Shown in pieces: positions 40,373 through 47,752 of a stretch of 64,000 nucleotides of DNA; the first letter of the stretch is position 1, and each line of letters begins with the position of its first letter. Position numbers and translations under genes: made by a program. The notes under the pieces are model-generated. The model did no database searches. It was not told where the DNA came from and saw only the letters and a program-made list of their open reading frames with translations. The DNA is taken from positions 24,732 to 88,731 of the forward strand of contig JBFWVF010000013.1 of NCBI GenBank assembly GCA_050246875.1, in the 5' to 3' direction. Source of the stretch: SHWB01 sp050246875. Its GTDB lineage: Bacteria > Pseudomonadota > Alphaproteobacteria > UBA6615.

Positions 40373-41088
40373 AGGCACCGCGCATCATCATTGCCGCAGT
40401 CGTCGCCACGCTCGGCGCCGGCACGTGGGAAGCGCGCGCAGCCGAGCCCATGCACGACGGCCGGTGGAGCCAGGTGCTCGTCGACCGGCTCGAATATCGC
40501 TGGCAGGACGGCAACGACATCGTGGCCTGGGAGGCGGAGGCCTGGTGGGGCGGCGATTACGAGCGCTTCCGCCTTGAGACGGAGGGCGAACAGGTCCGTA
40601 ACGGATCGCTGGAAAGCGCCGAGGTGCGAGCCCTCTACTCGTGGCTGACCGACTATTTCTGGGATATCCGCGCCGGACTGCGGCAAGATTTCCGGCCGCG
40701 GCCCGAGCGGAGCTACGCCGCGGTCGGCATCGCCGGGGTCGCGCCGTACCTCATCGAAGTCGAGGCCTTCGCCTTCGTCAGCGAGAATGGCAAGGTGTCG
40801 GGCCGGTTCGAGGCCGAGACGGACTGGTATCTCACCCAGCGTCTTGTTCTGCAGCCGGCCGCCGAAATCGACCTGGCGCTCAGCGGCGACCGCGCGATCG
40901 AGCAGGGAAGCGGCCTGCGGGCGATCGAGCTCGGCGCGCGGCTGCGCTACGAGTTCGCCCGCGAGTTCGCGCCCTATGTCGGCGTCCACTGGGAGCGCAA
41001 GCTGGGCGAGACAGCCGATCTTGCCCGCGCGCATGGCGAGACGGCCGACAGCCTCGCCGGCGTCACGGGCATCAGGTTCTGGTTCTGA
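40369..41088 (+). CDS. copB: Copper resistance outer-membrane protein CopB
   Basis: A 239-residue protein with a signal peptide (to ARAAEP) and the CopB beta-barrel: VLVDRLEYRWQDGNDIVAWEAEAWWGGDYERFRLETEGE, DIRAGLRQDFRPRPERSYAAVGIAG, and a terminal GVTGIRFWF typical of outer-membrane insertion. The N-terminal Met/His-rich region found in many CopB proteins is absent, leaving only EPMHDG. Starts within the CopA stop (ATGA). Confidence 0.93.
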   Translation: MKAPRIIIAAVVATLGAGTWEARAAEPMHDGRWSQVLVDRLEYRWQDGNDIVAWEAEAWWGGDYERFRLETEGEQVRNGSLESAEVRALYSWLTDYFWDIRAGLRQDFRPRPERSYAAVGIAGVAPYLIEVEAFAFVSENGKVSGRFEAETDWYLTQRLVLQPAAEIDLALSGDRAIEQGSGLRAIELGARLRYEFAREFAPYVGVHWERKLGETADLARAHGETADSLAGVTGIRFWF

Positions 41089-41154
41089 ACGTGGGTCGGG
41101 CGGCGCTCTGGTGCCGCCCGATCACGATTTCCTGGGAGTACGCAGAAGCGGGTC

Positions 41155-41628
41155 ATGCGGAAAATCAGCGCACGCACGGGAATGGTCATCGTCGGGGCAC
41201 TGATTCTTGTCGTCGGCCTCGGGTTTGCCGGCGGCATGATCATCTACATGGACAGCTCCATCGACGCCGGGACGCGGGCGATAGCGCGTGGAGAACCTCT
41301 CTATCAACAGCACTGCGCCAGCTGCCACGGGGCCCGGCTCGAAGGTCAGCCCGACTGGCGCAGCCGCAAGGCCGACGGCAGGCTGCCGGCGCCGCCGCAC
41401 GACATGAGCGGCCACACCTGGCACCATTCGGACGAGCAACTCTTTCGCATCACGAAGCACGGCCTCAAGCCGCCGCACGCTCCGGAAGGTTACGAAAGCG
41501 ACATGCCGGCTTTCGAGGGGGTGCTCACCGACGCCGAGATCCGTGCGGTGCTGGCGTTCATCAAGAGCCGCTGGCCGGCGCATATCCGCGAGCGCCAGAC
41601 CCGGCTGGGACAGGAGAAATCGAGATGA
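41155..41628 (+). CDS. Membrane-anchored c-type cytochrome
   Basis: A 157-residue class I cytochrome c with one N-terminal transmembrane anchor (MVIVGALILVVGLGFAGGMIIYM). The haem site is CASCH (C54, C57, H58), and a probable axial Met lies in ESDMPAFEGVLTDAEIRAVLAFIKSRWP. It could accept electrons from copper oxidation at the periplasmic face. It is separated by 66 bp from CopB and overlaps the next small gene by four bases, so it is an operon member. Cytochromes in cop operons are known but not universal. Confidence 0.88.
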   Translation: MRKISARTGMVIVGALILVVGLGFAGGMIIYMDSSIDAGTRAIARGEPLYQQHCASCHGARLEGQPDWRSRKADGRLPAPPHDMSGHTWHHSDEQLFRITKHGLKPPHAPEGYESDMPAFEGVLTDAEIRAVLAFIKSRWPAHIRERQTRLGQEKSR

Positions 41629-41768
41629 TGGGATCCATGGCGGATTCGGGGTGGATGATGCTGGCGGGCGGACTTGTTGGACTGCTCGTCGTCGCGCTGC
41701 TCGTGCTGGGGTGCGCCGCGCTCGTCAAATACCTGTTCCTTTCAGACGGCGCGCGCCGCGATGACTGA
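41625..41768 (+). CDS. 47-residue single-pass membrane protein
   Basis: MMGSMADSGWMMLAGG followed by one strong hydrophobic helix (LVGLLVVALLVLGCAALVKYLFL) and a charged tail SDGARRDD. The Met-rich start and a Cys in the helix would suit copper binding, which is inference. It is a real gene by context: the ATG overlaps the cytochrome stop, and its end overlaps the Sco gene by eight bases. Confidence 0.65.
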   Translation: MMGSMADSGWMMLAGGLVGLLVVALLVLGCAALVKYLFLSDGARRDD

Positions 41769-42483
41769 GCACCGCGCGAGGCGATGGCTATCCGCCGCGT
41801 TGCCCCCGGCCATTTTCGGGATGTTCGTGGCAGCCGCCGTCAACGTGCCAGCTGCTGCTCATTCGGTTGGCGAACTGCAGGACATGCTCGGCAGCCGGGA
41901 GCAATACTTTCAGGCTCTGGACGCAACGACGCCCGGCTTCGATCTGCTGAACGCAGCGGGCGGGCGCGTCGCGTTGGGAGATCTCCGGGGCCAGGTCGTC
42001 GTGCTGTTCTTCATCTATACGCACTGCCCGGACATATGTCCGCTGCACGCCGACCGCATCGCCCTCGTTCAGGAGAAGGTGAACCGGACGCCGATGCGCG
42101 AGGCGGTTCGATTCGTCGCCATCACCACCGATCCGCTCCGCGATACTCCGGACGTCCTCTCCGCCTACGGCGAAGATCACGGCTTCGATCCGGCGAACTG
42201 GCTCTTCCTAACGGTCCGTCCCAACGATGCCGAGGATGTGACACGGCGCCTTGCCGAACGGTTTGGCCATCGCTTCGACCGCAGCGCCGACGGCTCGTAT
42301 CAGACCCATGGAATCGTGACCCACATCATCGACAAGTATGGACGTTGGCGCGCCAACTTTCATGGGCTCCGCTTCGAGCCCACCAACATGGTGCTCTTTC
42401 TGAATGCGCTGGTGAACGACAGCCATACGGATGCCGGCACACGCCGAAGCATCTGGGACCGGTTGAGAGATGTGTTCCGATGA
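41761..42483 (+). CDS. SCO1/SenC-family copper chaperone
   Basis: A 240-residue thioredoxin-fold protein, membrane-anchored or exported (hydrophobic segment at residues 10-33). The copper or redox motif is IYTHCPDICPLHADR with C89 and C93 (C-x3-C), and the conserved His is in YQTHGIVTHIIDKYGRW. Sco proteins deliver copper to cytochrome oxidase or act as thiol reductants. Here, in a copper operon, it may mature the oxidase or buffer copper. Starts inside the end of the preceding 47-aa gene. Confidence 0.9.
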   Translation: MTEHRARRWLSAALPPAIFGMFVAAAVNVPAAAHSVGELQDMLGSREQYFQALDATTPGFDLLNAAGGRVALGDLRGQVVVLFFIYTHCPDICPLHADRIALVQEKVNRTPMREAVRFVAITTDPLRDTPDVLSAYGEDHGFDPANWLFLTVRPNDAEDVTRRLAERFGHRFDRSADGSYQTHGIVTHIIDKYGRWRANFHGLRFEPTNMVLFLNALVNDSHTDAGTRRSIWDRLRDVFR

Positions 42484-42545
42484 GCCAGCGCGACCGCAGG
42501 CAGGGCATCCCGAGAGGCCATTATTACGATCGAGGAGCACAAGCC

Positions 42546-43073
42546 ATGAGAATGAACACTGCGCTTCCGTTCTTTTTCGGCGCCATGTTGCTGCTGGGCA
42601 CGACCACCGCCGCCCTTGCACAGTCGGGCCCTCAGAACACCGACGACCATCACCCGCCTGAGACGCAGACGGCTCCGCCAGCCGCGACAGGTGCCGAAAC
42701 CCCTCCGACAGGAATGCGAGGCGGCACGCAGGGCGAAGGCCGCCCTGACCGCAGCATGGGACAAGGCATGATGATGTGCCCGATGATGCAGATGATGGGT
42801 GGACGCCAGGCAATGGACATGCAGGCCATGATGGGAACCGCGGTGCTCGGCGGCGTCCCTCACGAAAGGCCGACGGAAATGACGCCCGAGCGCGTTCGCG
42901 CCCTTCTTGAGAAGCGGCTGGAGCAGGAGGGGAACCCGCGGCTGAAAATCGGCAAGATTGCGAGTGCTGCCGATGGAAATATCACGGCTGAAATCGTCAC
43001 CGTTGACGGCTCACTTGTGCAGAAGCTTGCCTTCAACCGTTATCCCGGCCTGTTCCGGCAGCTCGCCGAGTAG
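42546..43073 (+). CDS. Met-rich exported protein
   Basis: A 175-residue protein with a cleavable signal peptide (to ALAQS). A His/Pro-rich linker leads to a methionine-rich core MGQGMMMCPMMQMMGG...MDMQAMMG, a likely Cu(I)-binding segment. A small alpha/beta end follows (TPERVRALLEKRLEQEGNPRLKIGKI...ITAEIVTVDGSLVQKLAFNRYPG), resembling a periplasmic ligand domain. GAGGAG lies eight bases before the ATG. The function is inferred from composition and context only. Confidence 0.7.
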   Translation: MRMNTALPFFFGAMLLLGTTTAALAQSGPQNTDDHHPPETQTAPPAATGAETPPTGMRGGTQGEGRPDRSMGQGMMMCPMMQMMGGRQAMDMQAMMGTAVLGGVPHERPTEMTPERVRALLEKRLEQEGNPRLKIGKIASAADGNITAEIVTVDGSLVQKLAFNRYPGLFRQLAE

Positions 43074-43227
43074 AATCGCGAGGGGTGCGAGTGCGAGCGC
43101 GATTCGGCTGATCGTCCCGCTGGTGCTTCTTCCCGGAGTCGTTCAGCCGGATCTCCGCTCTGTCACCGGTATGCGAGGGAGGCGAAATGGTCCGTGAGCA
43201 GTCTTCCCTCGCGTGCCGTGTCGACGG

Positions 43228-43704
43228 ATGAGTGCCGCCATGGTCTCGCTGTCCGGTCCGGCACAAGGACGCTGGCTTCCCACGCTGAGGCGCTACCTCC
43301 TCGCCATGGCCTTTGGCAACCTCGTCTGGGAGTTCGCCCATACACCGCTTTACACACTGTGGAACACCGGCAGTCCAGGCGACATCGTGTTTGCCGCCGT
43401 TCATTGCACTGGCGGAGACATACTGATCGCGACGAGTGCGCTCGTGGCAGCGTTAGCCGTGCTCGGAAGCGGCTACTGGCCGCAGGCCAGCTATCGTCGT
43501 GTAGCAATCGTCGCCGTTATCGTCGGTCTCGGTTACACCGTTTTCAGCGAATGGCTGAACGTGGAGGTCCGGGAAACTTGGGCCTATCGCGACCTGATGC
43601 CGGTCATTCCGGTGATCAACGCCGGGCTCACTCCCATCGCCCAATGGATCGTGCTGCCGGCCCTCTCCTTCTGGTGGGCAGCGCCTCGGAAAGGAGCACC
43701 ATGA
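43228..43704 (+). CDS. Polytopic membrane protein of unknown function
   Basis: About 158 residues with four hydrophobic helices (RYLLAMAFGNLVWEFAHTPLYTLW, ILIATSALVAALAVLG, VAIVAVIVGLGYTVFSEWLNV, LTPIAQWIVLPALSFWW). Conserved-looking polar residues inside the membrane (EFAHTPLY, VHCTGGD, FSEWLNVEVRE, HC) suggest a functional site. No family is recognised with certainty. Start uncertain: ATG 43228 chosen, GTG 43213 and ATG 43240 possible. It overlaps the beta-propeller gene by four bases. Confidence 0.62.
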   Translation: MSAAMVSLSGPAQGRWLPTLRRYLLAMAFGNLVWEFAHTPLYTLWNTGSPGDIVFAAVHCTGGDILIATSALVAALAVLGSGYWPQASYRRVAIVAVIVGLGYTVFSEWLNVEVRETWAYRDLMPVIPVINAGLTPIAQWIVLPALSFWWAAPRKGAP

Positions 43705-44600
43705 TCCGTCCTCGCTTGATATTGGGCCTCTCGGCCCTGCTCGCGGCTGCGGTGGCATTCGTCGCACCGCCGGCCGCTCGCGCCCAGGCAGGGATGCCCC
43801 TGAACCAGCTGTTGCAGTCAACGCACATCCATGGACTCGCAGTCGACCGCGCCGATAGCGGCCGCCTTCTGGTCGCTACGCATCACGGTTTGCACGCGCT
43901 GCGCCTCGATACCGCGACTGTCGAGCCCGTCTCCGAGCGGCGGGATGATTTCATGGGCTTCACGCCCCATCCGGCCGATGCCTCCATCCTGTTCGCCAGC
44001 GGCCACCCCGCGGCAGGGGGCAACCTTGGCGTCATCAAGTCCAGCGACGGCGGCCGGAGCTGGTCGAAGATCGCCGACGGCGTCGGAGGTCCGGTGGATT
44101 TTCACCAGCTTGATGTGAGTCGCAGTGCGCCGAACGTGTTGTACGGCGGTTACAATGGGCTCCAGCGAAGCGACGATGCCGGCAGGACATGGCGAACCGT
44201 CGGTCCATTGCCGCCAGATACGTTCGATCTGGCCGTGTCACCAACGGATTCCGAGGTCGTGTACGCAGCTACGCGGACCGGCCTGCTACGCGGCGATTCG
44301 GGGGGAACCCGATGGGCAGCGGAGTTCGCGGCCGGCCAAACCGCAACCCTGGTTCACGCCTCGAACGGCGCGCTCTATGCATTTGTCGTGGGAGTGGGCC
44401 TGGCAAGGCGCACCACAACCGACCCGGAGTGGAAAATACTGACGCCGCAGGTGCACGGCGGCTACGTACTGCACCTCGCCGTCGGAACAGGGATCGATCC
44501 GAAGATGTTCGCGGCGACACACGACCCGAAGACGGGCCTCCAGTCGATCTCCGTGTCGGTAGACGGCGGCGTCAGGTGGTCCTCGCTGTCGGCGCGCTAG
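43701..44600 (+). CDS. Exported BNR/sialidase-like beta-propeller protein
   Basis: A 299-residue protein with a signal peptide (to ARAQAGM) and repeated propeller blades marked by the BNR/Asp-box pattern S-x-D-x-G-x-x-W: IKSSDGGRSWSKI, LQRSDDAGRTWRTV and ISVSVDGGVRWSSL. Similar proteins are named F510_1955-type glycosylhydrolases, but there is no evidence of glycosidase activity. AAGGAGCACC precedes the ATG, which overlaps the previous stop (ATGA). Last gene of the copper island; the prophage begins 12 bp further on. Confidence 0.78.
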   Translation: MIRPRLILGLSALLAAAVAFVAPPAARAQAGMPLNQLLQSTHIHGLAVDRADSGRLLVATHHGLHALRLDTATVEPVSERRDDFMGFTPHPADASILFASGHPAAGGNLGVIKSSDGGRSWSKIADGVGGPVDFHQLDVSRSAPNVLYGGYNGLQRSDDAGRTWRTVGPLPPDTFDLAVSPTDSEVVYAATRTGLLRGDSGGTRWAAEFAAGQTATLVHASNGALYAFVVGVGLARRTTTDPEWKILTPQVHGGYVLHLAVGTGIDPKMFAATHDPKTGLQSISVSVDGGVRWSSLSAR

Positions 44601-44612
44601 CGGCGTTTCGAT

Positions 44613-45182
44613 TCAGCGCCACGGGGACCCACTGTACCAGCCGACCAGCGAACAGCGCGTGCCGACGGAGACGGGCTCCACCGCGTGGTACAGGATCGAT
44701 GGAAATACAATGACCGTCCCCTGTTCTCTCGCTTCCTTGCGTAACGGATCGGCGAGGTCGCGGAACCTCAGCGTGCCGCCCTCGTACTCGTCGGGCGAAC
44801 TCAGCTGCACCACGACCGAAAGCTTCCGCGCGTCGGGCCACGTCGCCGGCAGGAAGTCGTCCATGTGCGCAGCGTAGTGCCCCTGCTCGCCCGCGTCGTA
44901 GATCGAATACTGCAGCGCCGCGCATCCTTGCGGCGCGTAGTCGACATCGAAGTGCTGTGCATTGACCGCGGCGAGCGCGCGGTCAATGCGCGCGAACAGC
45001 CAGGCGAAGCGCTCCTCGTCGCGCCGCAGCCAAGCCACGCGCGAGCGGCGTGTCTCAGGGTGCTCGGCACGCGCCAACGACACCGTCCCGGCGCGGAACT
45101 CCAGCGACCGTTCGAGCGCGCGCAGGGCGGCGCATTCGTCCGCAGTGAGCGCGCCGGGGACCACGACGTGAGTGCGGTACAT
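44613..45182 (-). CDS. 2-oxoglutarate/Fe(II)-dependent dioxygenase (PKHD-type)
   Basis: A 189-residue oxygenase with the facial triad: His and Asp in YAAHMDDFLP, a second His in LYHAVEPV, and the 2OG-binding Arg in GTRCSLVGWYSG. Other family landmarks are VSLARAEHPETRRSRVAWL and LSVVVQLSSPDEYEGGTLRF. GGAGG lies before the ATG. It is the last gene of the prophage operon. Possible substrates are a tail protein (proline or lysine hydroxylation) or a host protein. It stands three genes after a collagen-like tail protein whose GPPGPP prolines are conceivable targets; this is speculation. Confidence 0.85.
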   Translation of the reverse strand: MYRTHVVVPGALTADECAALRALERSLEFRAGTVSLARAEHPETRRSRVAWLRRDEERFAWLFARIDRALAAVNAQHFDVDYAPQGCAALQYSIYDAGEQGHYAAHMDDFLPATWPDARKLSVVVQLSSPDEYEGGTLRFRDLADPLRKEAREQGTVIVFPSILYHAVEPVSVGTRCSLVGWYSGSPWR

Positions 45183-45193
45183 CGAGCCTCCGG

Positions 45194-45751
45194 TCAACGT
45201 GGCGCGAGGGCGGGCAGCTCTGCCCGCTTGGGGTAATTCCGCGCCGGCCGCTCGGGACGAGCGCCGGCCTCGACGGCGGCAAGAATGCGCGCGCCCTGCT
45301 CCCACCAGGAATCGTCGGCCTCGACCAGCGTGCCGTCGGGACGCATGAGGTAGTGGGCGTGGCCGGGGTACCAGAATCGGGCGATGCGGCCAGAGGGCAA
45401 CTCGAAGGCCTCGCCGAACTCGACGGCGAAGTCGTCAAGCGATCCGCGCCGATACCATGTGCCGTTGCGGCCATGAACATAGATGCGATGGCCTCCCTGC
45501 CACGGCGTGCAGGTGACGCCGGGCCGCTCCCAGTCGTCCCACAGGCGGCGCAGCTCAGCCATCAGCGGCACGGCGTCGATCGCCCGCCGCGTGCCGTCCG
45601 GCAGCAGCTCGTGTCCCTGCCCCGCGTCCAGATCGAACCAGAGCTCGCACACGCCGCGGGTCAGAAGCAATTCGCGGGCGATTGAGTACCCCTTCTCGAT
45701 CCCGTCGATGGTGGCGAAATGCGAGGCGGCGGTGAGGTGAACGAGATTCAT
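45194..45751 (-). CDS. Prophage protein of unknown function (185 aa)
   Basis: A 185-residue soluble protein with no recognised family. It reads as an alternating beta protein with many Trp and Gly residues: ELWFDLDAGQGHELLPDGTRRAIDAVPL, CTPWQGGHRIYVHGRNGTWYRRGSLDDF and ARFWYPGHAHYLMRPDGTLVEADDSWWEQGARIL. It is translationally coupled to the upstream Hint gene (ATGA overlap) and followed after 11 bp by the dioxygenase gene. A tail or fibre accessory role is inference from position. Confidence 0.6.
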   Translation of the reverse strand: MNLVHLTAASHFATIDGIEKGYSIARELLLTRGVCELWFDLDAGQGHELLPDGTRRAIDAVPLMAELRRLWDDWERPGVTCTPWQGGHRIYVHGRNGTWYRRGSLDDFAVEFGEAFELPSGRIARFWYPGHAHYLMRPDGTLVEADDSWWEQGARILAAVEAGARPERPARNYPKRAELPALAPR

Positions 45752-46650
45752 GCGGGGGCCTCCATGCTGCCGAAGACGCGCAGGCCGCCCCGGATGCGGA
45801 ACCCGCCCGGCGCGGCGATGAACCAGACCATTTCGCGCGGCGACGGCGCGTGCGGGACGAGGCCGCTGGCGGGCCAGTCGGCGAAGCCATCGCGCGCGTA
45901 GCGCCATGTCAGGGGCCGCACGCCGTCCGTGCCGTCGGCGAGGAAGCGGACACCGTCGGCGGCGGTCGCCAGGTCCGGCCGAACGGCAACACGCTGTCCG
46001 CGCCCCGCGTGCAGGACGAGGTTTGCCGTCAGGAACCAGTCATGGCCCGGGTAGCGCAGGCAGGACATGTCGGCGACCGGCCAGGCGGCGACATACGCGA
46101 TGCGCGTGATCTCGCCATCGGCGGAGATCACGACATCGCCCGGCTGCACGTCGCGAACCAGCCTCGGCCCATCGGGCGTCAGCAGTTCGGCATCGCCGCA
46201 GAGCGACCCCGGCATGACCGCGGGTGCTGTCGCATCCGCCTCAACGTGTTGCCAGAAGCGGCGCGGCGGCTTCGTCCCGAAGGTCTCTGCGTAGAGCCGG
46301 GCCGAGGCCAGGTGCCGGCACCTGGCCTCGGGGTTCATCTCGGGGCGCCAGTAGAGGCCCGGATTGTGATCGATAAAGAATCCCACCGTCGCTTCGCAGA
46401 AGCGCCGGTAGTCGGGTGTGAACAGCAGGAAGAAGTGCCAGAAACGGTCGACCGGGCAGTCGGTCATGCCGTTGCGCTGGCGGTCGCGGTCGATCCAGCA
46501 CAGCAGGAAATACCGCCTCAATTCCTGACTGACCTCGATCGCGTGCGAGCGCGGCAGGCCGTTCTTCTCGGCATACCAGCGCTCGACATCGGCGAGGTCG
46601 TACTCGACGAGGCGCCGCCAGATGTCGGCGACGTCGGCCTCGGCGTTCAC
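45748..46650 (-). CDS. Prophage protein with degenerate Hint-like domain (300 aa)
   Basis: Residues 1-100 are a helical domain (RYFLLCWIDRDRQRN, VDRFWHFFLLFTPDYRRFC) that resembles glycine-rich-domain-protein-like families. From residue 150 a Hint-like domain begins: SLCGDAELLTPDGPRLVRDVQPGDVVISADGE, Cys at 151. The expected TxxH block is replaced by LTANLVLHAG, and the end reads FRIRGGLRVFGSM, so autocatalysis is doubtful. The GTG start overlaps the previous stop (GTGA). Its arrangement after another Hint gene suggests a paired function in the tail tip. Confidence 0.68.
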   Translation of the reverse strand: MNAEADVADIWRRLVEYDLADVERWYAEKNGLPRSHAIEVSQELRRYFLLCWIDRDRQRNGMTDCPVDRFWHFFLLFTPDYRRFCEATVGFFIDHNPGLYWRPEMNPEARCRHLASARLYAETFGTKPPRRFWQHVEADATAPAVMPGSLCGDAELLTPDGPRLVRDVQPGDVVISADGEITRIAYVAAWPVADMSCLRYPGHDWFLTANLVLHAGRGQRVAVRPDLATAADGVRFLADGTDGVRPLTWRYARDGFADWPASGLVPHAPSPREMVWFIAAPGGFRIRGGLRVFGSMEAPA

Positions 46651-47750
46651 CCGTGCCGCTCCACCGGGAGGCCACGCAGCAGGGCGAGGCGCCGGTCGAG
46701 GTCGGCGGCGAGCGGACGCGCGAAGTCGCCGCCGGCCCAGCCGTCGACCACCACGCCGCCATGGATGATCATGGAGCTGGTGGTCACCAGCGTGAACACC
46801 GGCATTGTGTCCGGCAGGACGATCTCCTCGATCGAGCGGATCTCGACCACCCCATCGCCGACGGCGATGCGGTCGCCGACGACCATGCGTCGGGCCACAC
46901 AGCCCTGCGGGATGTGAAGCAGGCCGGGAGTGCCGAGACCGTCGACGATGCACCAGCGCCAGGGCTCGCGGGCGCGGCCCGTGTTCTGGGTGGCGACATC
47001 GCAGGCGAGCCAGCCACGGAGAGGGGACCAGAAGGCGTGCTCGCCGGTGGTGATGAGGTCCCCGTTGAGGCGGAACATGCGGTTGCCGGCGACACGCCCG
47101 CGGCGGATGGCGAGCACGGGCGCACTGCCGTTGAAATGACAGGCGACACGGTCGCCGACCCTCACCTCGTCGAGGCGACGCTCCCGGCCGTCGGCCATGA
47201 GCACGGTCTCCTCGCCCGGGAAGCAGGCGCAGGAGGGGCCACCACCGCCGGGCGGGCCGGGAGGCCCTGGCGGACCCGCGGGCCCTGTCGGCCCCGTGGG
47301 GCCCGTGTCGCCCGCCGGGCCAGTCGGGCCGGTCGGGCCCTCGGGACCCGCCGGACCCGGCGGCAGCGACGACGCCGGCAGCCAGGACGGCACGCCGGCG
47401 GGGTCGGTGGCGAGGAAGCGGTCGGCGGGGCCGTCGGCAAGGTCGCCGATGGCAATCTCGTCCAACGTGGCGATGGTGCCAAGCGGCACTCCGGCGCGGT
47501 ACGGCAGCAGCGTGCCCGTCGTGGTGTTGAGGCTCGCCTCGACCACGTCGGCGGTGCCGGTCCAGCGCTTGATGAACCACACCGCCCCGGCGGAATCGTC
47601 GATCCACAGCATGCCGGCGACGGCATAGGCGGGACGCGAGGCACCGCGGTGGCCGGAGTGCACGGCGTCGCGCCAGTCGTTGAGGTCGGCGGCGAGTTGC
47701 GCGCCGGACTTCGTATCCGGGTTGATGGTGCCGAAATCGGATTGCGACAT
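46647..47750 (-). CDS. Tail-associated protein with collagen-like segment and Hint domain (367 aa)
   Basis: Residues 1-130 start MSQSDFGTINPDTKSGAQLAADLNDWRDAVHSGHRG and resemble phage tail-fibre N-terminal segments. Residues 131-169 are a collagen-like Gly-Pro-x run. From C176 (CFPGEETVLMADGRERRLDEVRVGD) to about residue 340 is a Hint domain, with block B ITTGEHAFWS (T235, H238) and a C-terminal MIIHGGVVVDGW. Hint domains self-splice or self-cleave; here cleavage at C176 would release the collagen stalk. Three bases separate its start from the J stop. Confidence 0.78.
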   Translation of the reverse strand: MSQSDFGTINPDTKSGAQLAADLNDWRDAVHSGHRGASRPAYAVAGMLWIDDSAGAVWFIKRWTGTADVVEASLNTTTGTLLPYRAGVPLGTIATLDEIAIGDLADGPADRFLATDPAGVPSWLPASSLPPGPAGPEGPTGPTGPAGDTGPTGPTGPAGPPGPPGPPGGGGPSCACFPGEETVLMADGRERRLDEVRVGDRVACHFNGSAPVLAIRRGRVAGNRMFRLNGDLITTGEHAFWSPLRGWLACDVATQNTGRAREPWRWCIVDGLGTPGLLHIPQGCVARRMVVGDRIAVGDGVVEIRSIEEIVLPDTMPVFTLVTTSSMIIHGGVVVDGWAGGDFARPLAADLDRRLALLRGLPVERHG

Positions 47751-47752
47751 GC

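Larger units (their letters stand above)
33618..44600. other. Copper homeostasis and detoxification island
   Basis: Eleven consecutive genes plus a divergent regulator, with lower GC and less regular codon use than the flanking housekeeping operons. The block carries every layer of copper handling: sensor, pump, periplasmic oxidase, outer-membrane protein, cupredoxin, Sco and Met-rich proteins. It lies directly between ispG and a prophage, consistent with acquisition as a unit. No terminal repeats or transposase genes are seen. Confidence 0.6.

Noticed and set aside
46647..47225. The Hint domain as an intein in a host gene
   Set aside because: There is no terminal His-Asn followed by Cys/Ser/Thr and no C-terminal extein of a known protein; the domain ends the gene.
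47240..47370. GC-rich direct repeats looking like a minisatellite or CRISPR-like array
   Set aside because: The repeats are the codons of a collagen-like Gly-Pro-x segment in an intact gene, with no spacers of even length.
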